Part shown: positions 43,951 to 53,407 of the stretch, piece by piece
Numbering within the stretch: position 1 is the stretch's first letter
Layout: every line of letters begins with the position of its first letter
From: Shewanella baltica
GTDB taxonomy: Bacteria > Pseudomonadota > Gammaproteobacteria > Enterobacterales > Shewanellaceae
Assembly (NCBI RefSeq): GCF_900456975.1
Contig: NZ_UGYM01000002.1
Location: 186,001 to 250,000, forward strand
DNA length: 64,000 nt
Reading direction: 5' to 3'
Made by a program: the position numbers and the translations under genes
The notes under the pieces: generated by a model
What the model was told of the DNA's origin: nothing
The model's database searches: none
What the model saw: only the letters and a program-made list of their open reading frames with translations

Positions 43951-44724
43951 TTAAACTGCGGGGCTTTGCCCTAAAAAGTGCACATATCGGCCGAGTGAAA
44001 TGTAGGGCTCGCGTTGTGAATACTCGAGCTCCATTTGCAGCAGTTTTTGATAATCGAAATCGGCGGGCTGACTCTTTTTCAAATAGTCGTGGATCACCCG
44101 CACGCCGGACTGGCTGATGAGTGACATTTTCCAGTCGCTAAACCACTCTTTAACCTCTTGAATATAAAGTGGATGAGTGGGTGTTAGCCGCACTTTCTTT
44201 TTCACTTTTAAATCTGCGGCGACGTAATCGAAATTACCCGACACTAAGGCATGAAAGCGCATGGCTTCTTTGTTGTAAAACATCAAAGAGAATAATCCCG
44301 CAGGTTTAAGCATAGTGAGTAGGCCCGCCATCGTGGGCTTAGCATCTGTTAACCATTCGACGACCGCATGGCACAATATGATATCGAAATAGCCATGGTG
44401 CTCAACTGACAGAGCTTGAATAGGCGCATGGATAAGCTGGATAGCTAATGGTTCAGGCGAGGCATCTATCTGTTCTTGCGCTTGCGCCAACATCTCCGCT
44501 GAGATATCGCACAGCACCACTTCGTGGCCGAGGCGGGCCAATTTTTGGCTAAAGTAACCAAAACCACCGCCTGCATCTAATACTCTGAGTTTTCTATTCC
44601 CCAGTTTTGCTAGCGCAGGTGCGAGGTCGCGCCATAGTACCGCGGCACGAATGTCGCCTTTAGGCGTACCATAAATGTTTTTCGCAAATTTTTGCGCGAG
44701 CTTGTCAAAATTCTTATCTTGCAC
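43951..44724 (-). CDS. cmoM: CmoM, tRNA mcmo5U methyltransferase
   Basis: 257 aa. The opening MQDKNFDKLAQKFAKNIYGTPKGDIRAAVLWRDL and SAM motif RVLDAGGGFGYFSQKLA are close to E. coli CmoM (SmtA), with CDISAEMLAQAQ and DIILCHAVVEWL as later SAM-binding motifs. CmoM methylates the 5-carboxymethoxy group of uridine 34 in certain tRNAs. The gene stands alone between the TraB/GumN gene and the MaoC promoter region. Confidence 0.93.
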   Translation of the reverse strand: MQDKNFDKLAQKFAKNIYGTPKGDIRAAVLWRDLAPALAKLGNRKLRVLDAGGGFGYFSQKLARLGHEVVLCDISAEMLAQAQEQIDASPEPLAIQLIHAPIQALSVEHHGYFDIILCHAVVEWLTDAKPTMAGLLTMLKPAGLFSLMFYNKEAMRFHALVSGNFDYVAADLKVKKKVRLTPTHPLYIQEVKEWFSDWKMSLISQSGVRVIHDYLKKSQPADFDYQKLLQMELEYSQREPYISLGRYVHFLGQSPAV

Positions 44725-45106
44725 GTGATAACTAGGTTAAAGAGAGTGGAACGATAGTGTGGCACAGACGTAAATTTTTCGCACTCAGGAGATGTTATTG
44801 CCGAATCGAGATGGACAGATTTACATCGTGATATTTTAATCTATTGATTTTATTGGTAGTAATTATTCCTACTAAACTTAGGGATACACAGAACTCTGTC
44901 CTCTGGGTTATAATCACGCCGTTTTCGACAAACCTGACTCTATAGCTATCCATTCGGTGAGTCAGCATCAGCCCTTATTAAGACGCAGCGTGGCCTGTTT
45001 TACACTCGTTATCAACTTGATTGAGCAGACGTTACTCGTCTGTGCGGGGTAATTTATGGCAATGCATTTATGTGCCAAGGGATAGTTAATTAAAAGGTAC
45101 TCAGAC
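44725..45106. promoter_or_regulatory. 382-bp divergent region, cmoM and MaoC genes
   Basis: No gene or strong hairpin seen. The middle is AT-rich and includes GGTTATAATCACG around 44908-44920, which contains a TATAAT -10 candidate for rightward transcription. A long 5' leader of the MaoC gene is therefore possible, but no riboswitch class is recognised. Confidence 0.4.
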
Positions 45107-45970
45107 TTGAATAATGCATATTGTGTTGAATTGAACGCGATGCCGTCGCTGTTTTCTCTTTATCGCAAGATCTTCTTTGGCCGTAAGCCGGGTTGGGATC
45201 AGCAACCGCTGCCCCATATTAAGGTGACCGCGCCGCATGTGACTGTGTCTGAAACTAAAGTAAGCCAATATGCGCAGGTGTGTGGTTTTCAATTTGACGG
45301 TAAAGTGCTGCCGCCAACCTATCTCTATGTGATGGCATTTCGCCTGCATGCGGTGATTTTTACCCACGACGGCATCACTTTCCCGCTGCTTGGGATGATC
45401 CACCTTAAGAACCGCATTCAAGTGTATCGCCCAGTGACGGTTGACGAGACTTTCTCCCTCGAGTGCGCCTTGACCACAAGCCGTGAGACTGATTCCGGCT
45501 TAGAGTTTGAATTTGTGTCTAAGGCGTTTGTGGGTGAAGAACTCGTTTGGGAATCGCTATCCACCTATTTATATCGTATCGATGTTGCTGGACGCCGGGT
45601 TCGTCCACCTAAAGCCATTGATATGGCGTGGGAAACGCCGCAAAGCTGGCGCTTGAGTGAAGATTTAGGTCGTCGTTATGCTAAGGCGTCTGGCGACTAT
45701 AACTTGATCCACTTGCATCCTGTGCTCTCAAAGCGTTTTGGTTTTGATCGCGTGCTCGCCCATGGTATGTGGTCTAAGGCCCGTTGTTTGGCGGAGTTGA
45801 TGCCAAGTATTGGCGATCGTCCATTTACCGTGGATGTGACTTTTAAATTGCCACTGCTAATGCCTGCCGATGTCGGATTTGGCTATGAGCAGAACACCGA
45901 TAATATGGTATTTGAATTACGTGACAGCAAAGGCCGTCGCCCGCATTTAAGTGGCGATGTGCAGTTTTAA
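45107..45970 (+). CDS. MaoC-family hot-dog dehydratase
   Basis: 287 aa with a TTG start and AAAGG about 11 bases upstream. Two hot-dog halves: the first lies near 35-150 (HVTVSETKVSQYAQVCGF ... LPPTYLYVMAF) and the second near 180-280 with the hydratase-2 motif YAKASGDYNLIHLHPVLSKRFGF, in which Asp and His are catalytic, and RVLAHGMWS. It likely hydrates or dehydrates an acyl-CoA or acyl thioester. A shorter start at the in-frame ATG (residue 12) is possible. It ends in a strong terminator. Confidence 0.87.
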   Translation: MNNAYCVELNAMPSLFSLYRKIFFGRKPGWDQQPLPHIKVTAPHVTVSETKVSQYAQVCGFQFDGKVLPPTYLYVMAFRLHAVIFTHDGITFPLLGMIHLKNRIQVYRPVTVDETFSLECALTTSRETDSGLEFEFVSKAFVGEELVWESLSTYLYRIDVAGRRVRPPKAIDMAWETPQSWRLSEDLGRRYAKASGDYNLIHLHPVLSKRFGFDRVLAHGMWSKARCLAELMPSIGDRPFTVDVTFKLPLLMPADVGFGYEQNTDNMVFELRDSKGRRPHLSGDVQF

Positions 45971-45989
45971 GTCGCACTCAATAATGCAT

Positions 45990-46024
45990 ACAACAACGGC
46001 GCCTTCTGGCGCCGTTGTTGTTTA
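45990..46024. terminator. Strong 14-bp stem terminator
   Basis: ACAACAACGGCGCC (45990-46003) pairs perfectly with GGCGCCGTTGTTGT (46008-46021) around TTCT, then TTTAT. It separates the MaoC gene from the convergent ydhF gene. Confidence 0.9.
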
Positions 46025-46050
46025 TGGTTGTTGCGTTTGGGAGGTGAAAA

Positions 46051-46941
46051 TTAAGGTACGCTGTGACCCATAGATGCCTGCCAAATACTGAACCATTGCT
46101 GGCGATCGAGCTGGATCTCATTGGAGGCAACGGCACTCTTGATCCGCTCGATATTGCCACTGCCGATAAGCGGCACCGGTCGGCTTGGTAGCATACGAAC
46201 CCAGGCATAAATCACTTGGCTGATATCTTGGGCTCCCACTTGCTCGGCGATGAGCTTGAGGGTTTGATGCAAGCGAACTGCCTGTGGATTTGTGGTTTCA
46301 AAAATCTTTCCGCCTGCTAAGCACGACCAAGCCATAGGCCGAATACGACGTTGCTGACACAAATCGAGCGTACCGTCGTGTAGGGTGCTCATCGCCAGTG
46401 GCGAGAGTTCCACTTGATTGGTGACTAAAGGGGCATCTAAGCGCGATTGCAACAAGGAAAACTGTGCATTAGTGAAGTTCGATACGCCAAAATGTTGTAC
46501 TTTGCCTGCTTGCTTGAGGCTCTTAAATGCCTCGGCGACCGCATCAGCGTCCATTAGGGGATCGGGTCTGTGGATCAGCAGCAGATCTAAATAGTCAGTA
46601 TTGAGCTGTTTAAGGGAATGCTCGACACTGGCAATAATATGCTCACAGGAGGTGTCGTAGTGATTAACATAGCGCTCAGGGCGGCAGGCAAACGCGGGTT
46701 TAATACCGCATTTACTGACAATTTGCATCTGTTGGCGCAGTGCTGGCTTTAAGGCTAATGCCTCGCCAAACAAGGTTTCGCATTGATATTCGCCATAAAT
46801 ATCAGCGTGATCCATAGTGGTCACGCCTAATTCTAGGTATTGCTCAATCAGGCTAAGGCGCTGCATGGGCGTCATGTCCCAGCTTTCCATTCGCCAGAAA
46901 CCGGCAACAAATTCAGAAAAAGTAAAATGGGACTCGCTCAT
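46051..46941 (-). CDS. ydhF: YdhF-family aldo/keto reductase
   Basis: 296 aa from the ATG at 46941, with AGAGGA ahead; the frame is open 27 codons further up but this start matches YdhF. Close to E. coli YdhF over its length: FVAGFWRMESWDM, GVTTMDHADIYGEYQCE, IVSKCGIK, LLLIHRPDPLMDADAVAEAFK, FGVSNFTNAQFSLLQSR, MAWSCLAGG and LIGSGNIERI. The AKR Asp and Tyr (DHADIYG) are present. It is an NADPH-dependent reductase of unknown physiological substrate. Confidence 0.93.
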   Translation of the reverse strand: MSESHFTFSEFVAGFWRMESWDMTPMQRLSLIEQYLELGVTTMDHADIYGEYQCETLFGEALALKPALRQQMQIVSKCGIKPAFACRPERYVNHYDTSCEHIIASVEHSLKQLNTDYLDLLLIHRPDPLMDADAVAEAFKSLKQAGKVQHFGVSNFTNAQFSLLQSRLDAPLVTNQVELSPLAMSTLHDGTLDLCQQRRIRPMAWSCLAGGKIFETTNPQAVRLHQTLKLIAEQVGAQDISQVIYAWVRMLPSRPVPLIGSGNIERIKSAVASNEIQLDRQQWFSIWQASMGHSVP

Positions 46942-47145
46942 GCTGTTCCTCTTTGGGACTGTGTGCTTTGGATTTATAGGGCGCAGGGTAAAATATTTGA
47001 TGCAGATTAAGGAATCGCTCATTAACCCTTTCGATGGCTATATATCTTAAAGCCAATCACCTAATATCCGCCCTATTCAATGAGTGTTGTGCTTAGCAAC
47101 CCCTCATACTAAACCAAAGCGTATCTGAAAGGGAGAAATCGACGC

Positions 47146-48918
47146 ATGCTGACAGATATGGATATTTCGAGTCGCGCAAGCCTTAAAAACATCACAGAAT
47201 TGGGCGCCGACTTAGGCCTGTTACCCGAAGAGATGATGCTATTTGGTCACACCAAAGCCAAGGTGGAGCTCAGTGTGTTGCAGCGTTTAGCGGGGCAACG
47301 CAAAGGTAAATTGATTATCGTCACCGCAGTTACGCCTACGCCCCACGGCGAAGGTAAAACGGTGACGAGCATTGGCTTAACACAATCGTTAAATGCAATA
47401 GGCCAAAAGGCCTGTGCTTGTATTCGCCAGCCCAGTATGGGACCTGTGTTTGGGGTAAAAGGCGGTGCTGCGGGTGGCGGTTATGCGCAAGTAGTGCCCA
47501 TGCAGGAGATGAACTTACATCTCACGGGTGACATTCATGCCGTCAGCAGTGCCCACAACTTAGGGGCGGCGGCGATTGCGGCGCGGCTATTCCACGAGAC
47601 GCGCTTAGGTAAAACAGAATTTGAAGCGCAATCTGAACAAGCGTTTTTGGCTATCGATCCCAACGAGATCCGCTGGCACCGAGTGGTCGATCATAATGAT
47701 CGCTGCCTTAGGCAAATTCATGTGGGCTTAGGTGATAATAACGGCCCAGAGTACGGCTCCAGTTTTGATATTACCGCCGCCTCTGAGTTGATGGCGATTT
47801 TAGCCTTAAGCCATGATTTGGCTGACATGCGGGCGCGGATCGGTCGTCTAGTGTTGGCCTTAAATATCCAAGGGCAAGTAATTACCGCCGAAGATTTAGG
47901 TGTCGCTGGCGCGATGACTGCCATCATGGCCGATGCGATAAAGCCGACGTTAATGCAGACCTTAAATGGCTCGCCTTGTCTGATCCACTCAGGACCCTTT
48001 GCCAATATTGCCCACGGTAACTCGTCGATCATTGCCGATGATATCGCCCTTAGGCTGGCGGACTTTGTGGTGACTGAAGGCGGTTTCGGCTCGGATATGG
48101 GCTTTGAAAAGTTCTGTAATATCAAAGTACGTCAATCGGGTCAGGCGCCAGCCGCCGCTGTTTTGGTGACGACTTTAAAAGCGCTGAAGGCCAATAGTGG
48201 CTTGGCAACTGAGGTGGATAGCAATGTATCAAATATCCATGTGCCAAACATCAGTGCGACATACAGCAATGCGACAAATATCAATGCCCCAGATCAGGCT
48301 CGACTCGAAGCGGGCTTTGCAAATTTAAACTGGCATATCAACAATGTGGCGCGTTATGGCATTCCTGTGGTGGTTGCCATTAACCGTTTCGCCACTGATT
48401 CCGATGCTGAGTTGCAATGGCTAATGGAAGCCGTCAACGCGAGTGCCGCCTTTAGCTGTGAAATTAGCGATGCCTTCATCCAAGGGGAAGCGGGCGCTAT
48501 CGCCTTAGCGCAGACTGTGGTTCGCGCCGCTGAAACTGAAAGTCAGTTCAAGCTGTTATATCCAGATGAAGCGTCATTGGAGGCAAAGTTATCCACCTTA
48601 GCCGAAGTGGGTTATGGCGCTGCAGGCGTGAGTCTGTCTATCGAGGCGAAACAACAGGCGCAGCAACTGACCGCGCTTGGCTATGGACATTTGCCTTTGT
48701 GTATGGCCAAAACGCCGTTATCCATTAGTCACGATCCTAGCTTAAAGGGCGTTCCTAAGGATTTTGTGGTGCCAGTGCGAGAGTTAGTGTTACATGCGGG
48801 GGCGGGATTTATAACTGCCTTAGTGGGTAATGTGATGACTATGCCAGGCCTTGGGCTTAAGCCGGGTTTCTTGAAAATCGATATTGATGCCAAAGGTGAG
48901 ATAGTCGGTTTAGGCTAA
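47146..48918 (+). CDS. fhs: Formate-tetrahydrofolate ligase with a repeat-bearing insert
   Basis: 590 aa. The ATP-binding loop [69 protein letters not shown] and the C-terminal [10 protein letters not shown] are typical of Fhs. It makes 10-formyl-tetrahydrofolate from formate, ATP and THF. Between [12 protein letters not shown] and [16 protein letters not shown], about 25 extra residues appear that the family lacks, made of degenerate pentapeptides (DNA 48223-48297). GGGAG upstream of the ATG supports the start. Confidence 0.95.
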   Translation: MLTDMDISSRASLKNITELGADLGLLPEEMMLFGHTKAKVELSVLQRLAGQRKGKLIIVTAVTPTPHGEGKTVTSIGLTQSLNAIGQKACACIRQPSMGPVFGVKGGAAGGGYAQVVPMQEMNLHLTGDIHAVSSAHNLGAAAIAARLFHETRLGKTEFEAQSEQAFLAIDPNEIRWHRVVDHNDRCLRQIHVGLGDNNGPEYGSSFDITAASELMAILALSHDLADMRARIGRLVLALNIQGQVITAEDLGVAGAMTAIMADAIKPTLMQTLNGSPCLIHSGPFANIAHGNSSIIADDIALRLADFVVTEGGFGSDMGFEKFCNIKVRQSGQAPAAAVLVTTLKALKANSGLATEVDSNVSNIHVPNISATYSNATNINAPDQARLEAGFANLNWHINNVARYGIPVVVAINRFATDSDAELQWLMEAVNASAAFSCEISDAFIQGEAGAIALAQTVVRAAETESQFKLLYPDEASLEAKLSTLAEVGYGAAGVSLSIEAKQQAQQLTALGYGHLPLCMAKTPLSISHDPSLKGVPKDFVVPVRELVLHAGAGFITALVGNVMTMPGLGLKPGFLKIDIDAKGEIVGLG

Positions 48919-48983
48919 GGTTTAGATTCGAAACTAACATTTCAATGAAAACTCACGCTTAGATGCAAAAGCGCTGCAGAGAT

Positions 48984-49014
48984 AAAAAAGGGCGAGCTTG
49001 CTGCTACGCCCTTT
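48984..49014 (-). terminator. Intrinsic terminator of the MscS gene
   Basis: CGCCCTTT and AAAGGGCG form the stem (48987-49014), and the A-run at 48984-48989 gives a U-tract on minus-strand transcripts. It lies about 75 bases beyond the MscS stop and also after fhs, for which it lacks a U-tract. Confidence 0.8.
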
Positions 49015-49018
49015 GACT

Positions 49019-49082
49019 CTGGTTTAACGTGCTAATGCTGGTTTAACGCTTTGGCTGGTTTAAGGTTTTAGCGCTAGTTTTA
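49019..49082. repeat. Degenerate tandem repeat in the 3' region of the MscS gene
   Basis: CTGGTTTAA begins at 49019, 49038 and 49055, and CTAGTTTTA at 49074, giving units of 19, 17 and 19 bases. It lies between the MscS stop and its terminator, so it would be in the mRNA 3' end. Confidence 0.75.
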
Positions 49083-49088
49083 GAAAGG

Positions 49089-50738
49089 TTACTTCGTGGT
49101 TTGATAGATATGCACATCGCGCTGCGGGAACGGAATGCTGATCCCTTCGGCGTCGAAACGCATTTTCACTTCACGGGTAATGTCCCAATACACTTCCCAA
49201 TAATCTTCCGGTTTCGCCCAAGGGCGCACGATAAAGTCGACCGAAGATTCCCCCAGCAGATGCAGTTTAATCGTTGGCGCTGGCAGTGCTTGCACCTTTG
49301 GATGCGCCTCGACGATTGATTTGAGAATCGCTTCAGCATGTTCGATATTGTCGCTGTAACCAATACCAAATGTCATATCCACTCGACGTTGGTGCTCGGC
49401 CGTGATGTTGTTAATAGTGTCGCCCCAAATCTTATTGTTAGGAATAATAAGACGTTGGTTATCCATGGTTTTAATCGTAGTCGAGACCAGACTCATGTGG
49501 CTTACTCGACCCGTGACGCCAGCGGCGTTGATTAAATCACCCACATCGTAGGGACGATAAATTAAGATCATCATGCCAGAGGCAAAATTCGACAGGGTAT
49601 CTTGCAGGGCAAAACCAATAATCACACCCGCAATACCAAAGCCTGCGAGTAGCGGCCCAAGTTCGATCCCAAGCTGGGACAGGGCGACCAACAGTCCTAT
49701 GGTAAAGACGGCTTTGCCTGATAGCGAGGTGAAGAAGTCTTGTAATAACTTGCTCAAATTCAACTTAGAATTGCTAACGGTATTCTTCACGATCTGTTTG
49801 GCTAACTTGCCGGCTAGACCCGCGATAATTAAGATCAAGCAGAATACAAACAACTTAAACACGACGGTAGGGCCATGATTTATCGCTTGTTCCTGCGCTG
49901 TATTCAGCCACTGCTCGACTAAGCTCGAGGCCACATCAAAGCTCAACACGTCCTGAGTAATATCGCCTGACACACTGAACAAGGTCTTTTTCAGCGCGGC
50001 GGTGTCTTGGCCTAAAGCATCGAGTAAGTTGATGTCGATATTTAAGCTTTGGCTATTTTGGGCCAAACGTTCCTTTAGCATCATCACATGGCTAGTTTGC
50101 GCCGACGTGACATCTTTACCGGCATTGGTTGCGGTATCGACCGCGGCTTGCAGTTGCTGCTGGGTGTAAGTCACTAAACTTTCTAGCATATCTGCACGCG
50201 CAATCAAGATTTGCAGCAGGGACTCTTGTGCTTCGCTAACATCTTGGCCAACCTGTTCGAGCCAATTGAGTGTCTCGAGTTGCTGTTTGTAATAGGTGTC
50301 TTTGTCTAATTCGCGCTTAGATATATCGAGCAGAATCGCATCATCTGTACCCGAGCCTAGTTGCAGCTCCAATTTATCAATGTTGTCATCGATATAGGTA
50401 TCAATCTGTTGGATGTAGTTCAGTTGCCCTTGGATCAATGGCTGCAGAAAAGCACTGTCGATCGGCGTTGCTTCGAGCAAATCTTTAATCTTATTACGTA
50501 ACTGTAAGGTTTTGTTTTGAATGCGATATTCGACAATCGTTTTCAACTCACCTTTGGCATGTTTCAGCTTATGGATATCGGTATCGATAGCCTGTTGCAA
50601 CATAGCCAGTTCGGCTTTGACCGCCACAGCTGTGGTTGATGTACTTTCGGTTGCCGCGACAGGTTCGGCTTGCGCTGGGGATGAGAGACTTAATAATGGG
50701 ATAAACAGGGCAAACACTAGAGCGAGGTAGCGATGCAT
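49089..50738 (-). CDS. MscS-family mechanosensitive channel with a long periplasmic N-terminus
   Basis: 549 aa. Signal peptide (LALVFALFIPLLSLSSPAQA), then about 270 residues of periplasmic coiled coil (LAMLQQAIDTDIHKLKHAKGELK ... VTYTQQQLQAAVDTA). The membrane part includes VVFKLFVFCLILIIAGLAGKLA and the pore helix GPLLAGFGIAGVIIGFALQDTLSNFASGMMILIYRPYDVGD, followed by the MscS beta domain and DITREVKMRFDAEGISIPFPQRDVHI. It releases solutes under osmotic downshock. The gene is followed by the tandem repeat and terminator. Confidence 0.92.
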   Translation of the reverse strand: MHRYLALVFALFIPLLSLSSPAQAEPVAATESTSTTAVAVKAELAMLQQAIDTDIHKLKHAKGELKTIVEYRIQNKTLQLRNKIKDLLEATPIDSAFLQPLIQGQLNYIQQIDTYIDDNIDKLELQLGSGTDDAILLDISKRELDKDTYYKQQLETLNWLEQVGQDVSEAQESLLQILIARADMLESLVTYTQQQLQAAVDTATNAGKDVTSAQTSHVMMLKERLAQNSQSLNIDINLLDALGQDTAALKKTLFSVSGDITQDVLSFDVASSLVEQWLNTAQEQAINHGPTVVFKLFVFCLILIIAGLAGKLAKQIVKNTVSNSKLNLSKLLQDFFTSLSGKAVFTIGLLVALSQLGIELGPLLAGFGIAGVIIGFALQDTLSNFASGMMILIYRPYDVGDLINAAGVTGRVSHMSLVSTTIKTMDNQRLIIPNNKIWGDTINNITAEHQRRVDMTFGIGYSDNIEHAEAILKSIVEAHPKVQALPAPTIKLHLLGESSVDFIVRPWAKPEDYWEVYWDITREVKMRFDAEGISIPFPQRDVHIYQTTK

Positions 50739-50983
50739 AGGTGTGATCTTAAATAGAAATATGTCTGAGTATGATAGTGGCTGCCGGATTGACTGTAAAA
50801 CGTCGTCGAGTGAAATTTGCTTCCGAGCTAAGGTTTTTTGCCGCAGGGGTTTATTTGGCTTGCTGTAGGGCTCGTGGTTTTATCCGCATTTTCGACAAGA
50901 TTAGCCTTTTATCAGCATTTGCAGGCCGTACTCTGGCAGGGATCTGGTAAACTTGCGCATCGCTATTTAGGAATCGTGTTTTC

Positions 50984-51313
50984 ATGTTGTGTTCCCATTG
51001 TAATCAGTACATCAAGGTCAGTGACATCACCCAACAAAGAGGCAAAGGCTTTGACGCCCAAGTGCGTTGTCCTCACTGCACCGCTTGGTTAGGCCGTAGC
51101 CCAACATTGGCTAAGCTTAAGTTATTAGGCTTTTATTTGAGTGTGTTTACGGCGGGATACAGTTATTTTGATGCCTCAGTGCGGCACTTTGCGATCCCTG
51201 TGATGATTTTTTCGCTGATGTTGTTGTTCGTGAGTCACTTTATGGACCAAGTGATCACCATTGAAGCGCCGGAACCCGTCGATGATAGTGACCAAAGACA
51301 GAAGTACCGATAA
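50984..51313 (+). CDS. Zinc-ribbon protein with two membrane segments
   Basis: 109 aa. The N-terminus has two CxxC pairs (MLCSHCNQYIKVSD and VRCPHCTAW), consistent with a zinc ribbon, followed by hydrophobic segments near 51-67 and 69-88 and an acidic cytoplasmic tail. AGGAA lies about ten bases before the ATG. No family recognised. Zinc-ribbon membrane proteins of this size are often of unknown role. The overlapping frame at 50838-51092 is not supported. Confidence 0.75.
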   Translation: MLCSHCNQYIKVSDITQQRGKGFDAQVRCPHCTAWLGRSPTLAKLKLLGFYLSVFTAGYSYFDASVRHFAIPVMIFSLMLLFVSHFMDQVITIEAPEPVDDSDQRQKYR

Positions 51314-51433
51314 CAAAGCAATAAGACAATCTGCTGAGGCAGAAATGATTCGAGCGCCTTTAGCGGGCGCTCAAGGTATAGCGAAGAAGGAGTTTACCCA
51401 GGCGAATTACCGCCACAGAGTGTGACTCTAGGT

Positions 51434-51559
51434 TTACTGAACGACTTGTTCTTGGGCCGCTAAGGAATGCTCAACGTAATAAATTCCACCAAATATCACC
51501 ACGCTGAAAATCACTATCCCTAAGATAAGCCCTAAGTTTTCACGAAAAAATGCTAGCAT
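51434..51559 (-). CDS. 41-aa single-pass membrane protein
   Basis: A short gene with ATG at 51557-51559, stop at 51434-51436 and AAGG eight bases ahead of the start. The product begins MLAFFRENLGLILGIVIFSV and has one strong membrane segment (about 9-29), then a polar tail (HSLAAQEQVVQ). Small proteins like this often assist larger membrane complexes, but no partner is adjacent on the same strand. Confidence 0.6.
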   Translation of the reverse strand: MLAFFRENLGLILGIVIFSVVIFGGIYYVEHSLAAQEQVVQ

Positions 51560-51849
51560 GAGAGTTGCCTTTTGGTGGTTGAAAACGGACGCCATATCGA
51601 GCTCAATTTCGCCGTTGTGCTCGCTGACATAAAAACTAAATACACTATAGTTACACTCACTTAAGCTAATCTTAAATGCACTCTTTTACCAGCACTCCCG
51701 TAAGGTTTCGCCGTTATGTACGAGGCAAGTTGCTGCTAAGATTACCCTGCTCAAATATCTTGTAACCTTTTGCAAAGTAATTACCTTATTGCAACTTGCT
51801 ATGGCCCTGACATAGACTTATGCAACTTTTTAACTATGGGGACGACTGA

Positions 51850-52140
51850 GTGAGACTTAAACGTCACATTAGACGCACGATTTCGATATGGCTTTCGGCC
51901 ATCTTGATATTGCTGTCTTTTGCCGCCTCAGCCCATAGTGTGACCCATCTTGACGATGGGGCTAAGACCCACTGTACCCTGTGCTTCCATCAGCACCAGC
52001 TCAACAAGATTTTATTGACCCAACCGCTGACGTTCAATTTAGGCGTGCAGCATTTCGATGTGGTCGAATTTATTTTACCCCCCTCCATTTCTGAACACGT
52101 TAGTGTTTATCGCAGTCGTGCACCTCCTGCTACGCTCTAA
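51850..52140 (+). CDS. Small exported Cys/His protein heading the metal-uptake cluster
   Basis: 96 aa, GTG start with GGGG upstream. A signal-type segment (ISIWLSAILILLSFAASAHS) leads into HLDDGAKTHCTLCFHQHQLNK, a dense Cys/His patch, and the tail ends YRSRAPPATL. It parallels the protein at 150-635 in size class, Cys/His content and C-terminus. DUF2946-like assignment is tentative. It is the first gene of a likely operon with the outer-membrane protein, metal-binding protein and permease, and may bind zinc in the periplasm. Confidence 0.75.
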   Translation: MRLKRHIRRTISIWLSAILILLSFAASAHSVTHLDDGAKTHCTLCFHQHQLNKILLTQPLTFNLGVQHFDVVEFILPPSISEHVSVYRSRAPPATL

Positions 52141-52222
52141 ATCAACTCAAACATTTTAACTTATTGTATTTCTTGATGACTTTATATTAGTCGTCGAGTG
52201 CTAGTTGTATTTTGGAGATATC

Positions 52223-53407
52223 ATGACTGTTTTAAATACCCGAATTTCTTTGGTGGCTTTGGCGTGTGCGTTTGTTTCGCCTAGCCTATTGGCTGAAGAT
52301 TCGAGCCTCACTAACCCAGCGATCAGCGCCGTATTAAATGGTTACTATCAAACGGGTGAGCGTCCATTAGCCGAGAGCCCGGATGGCTTTGGTTTAGGTG
52401 AGACTGAGCTGGCCCTGAGCGCCAATATCGATGATATGTTTTACGGTAAAGTCACAGCTGTGGTTGAGATGCATGACGGTGACACTGAGCTGAATCTTGA
52501 AGAAGCCTTCATTCAAACCATGGCGATGCCAGCGGGCTTTTCTATCCGCGGTGGTCGTTTCCTATCGGACATTGGTTACCTCAATAACCAACATTTACAC
52601 ACAGATTCTTTCACCGACCGTCCAGTGGTTTACCGTGCATTCTTAGGCGGCCATTATTTTGATGATGGTATACGTTTCAACTACGTAGCGCCGACTGACT
52701 TGTATTGGACTATGGGCGTTGAAGCCTTTAAGGGCGACAGTTTACGTGCCGCTGATGAGCATGGTGAGCGTGAGTTTAAGAAGGTCGGCGTTTATACCTT
52801 GTACTCAAAAATCGGTGGCGACATCGGCGATAACAGTTCATGGCAAGCGGGTTTAAGTTACCTGCGTAACGAGAATGGCCAAGTGACCGCCCATGAAGAA
52901 GGCGAACATGAAGATGAGCATGCCCATGGTGATGAGCACGCAGGCCATAGCCACGCCGCATCTTACACAGGTAAAAATACCTATGGTGCTGATTTTGTTT
53001 ATAAGTGGGCGCCTAACGGTAACTACAAATATCAAAATCTTACTGTGAGCGGCGAGTATTATCGGGTGAGCGATTTTACCCCTGTCGATCTACATCCTGA
53101 GGATGCGCCAAGCCAAGATTACCACCAAGGTTGGTATCTGAGCAGTGTGTACCAATTCACGCCGAGCTGGTCAGCGGGTGTGCGTTATGGTGAAGCGGAT
53201 ACGCAAGAGCTCCATGGCGATCATTTCCATGGGCAGAAGTTGAAAGAATCTGAGGTGAGTTTGGCTTGGCATTCTAGCCATTTCTCGACGGTTCGTTTCC
53301 AGTATACCAATCAAAAGGGTACTAACTTCGACGGAATTGAAGACGATAACATCTTCACTATTCAATATATTATGTCTCTGGGGGCTCACGGTGCGCATCA
53401 ATTCTAA
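52223..53407 (+). CDS. Outer-membrane barrel with a His-rich loop, metal-uptake cluster
   Basis: 394 aa from the ATG at 52223, with GGAG at 52214-52217. Signal peptide (TRISLVALACAFVSPSLLA), then an antiparallel beta-barrel pattern with strands such as GLGETELALSANIDDMFYGKV. Residues about 220-245 are very rich in His, Glu and Asp (GEHEDEHAHGDEHAGHSHA), probably an extracellular or periplasmic loop that collects Zn2+ or a similar ion. No TonB plug domain is visible, so it acts as a channel rather than a TonB receptor. The binding-protein gene overlaps its end. Confidence 0.85.
   Translation: MTVLNTRISLVALACAFVSPSLLAEDSSLTNPAISAVLNGYYQTGERPLAESPDGFGLGETELALSANIDDMFYGKVTAVVEMHDGDTELNLEEAFIQTMAMPAGFSIRGGRFLSDIGYLNNQHLHTDSFTDRPVVYRAFLGGHYFDDGIRFNYVAPTDLYWTMGVEAFKGDSLRAADEHGEREFKKVGVYTLYSKIGGDIGDNSSWQAGLSYLRNENGQVTAHEEGEHEDEHAHGDEHAGHSHAASYTGKNTYGADFVYKWAPNGNYKYQNLTVSGEYYRVSDFTPVDLHPEDAPSQDYHQGWYLSSVYQFTPSWSAGVRYGEADTQELHGDHFHGQKLKESEVSLAWHSSHFSTVRFQYTNQKGTNFDGIEDDNIFTIQYIMSLGAHGAHQF

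Noticed and set aside
50838..51092. 84-aa frame ahead of the zinc-ribbon gene
   Set aside because: It overlaps the better-supported zinc-ribbon gene in another frame and has no start signal.
51777..51784. GTAATTAC as a Zur box before the metal-uptake cluster
   Set aside because: The symmetric core is short and the flanks do not match the known Zur consensus well enough to call.
53337..53390. Longer start for the ZnuA-like gene
   Set aside because: It would add 18 residues before the signal peptide and overlap the barrel gene more deeply; the GTG at 53391 fits better.
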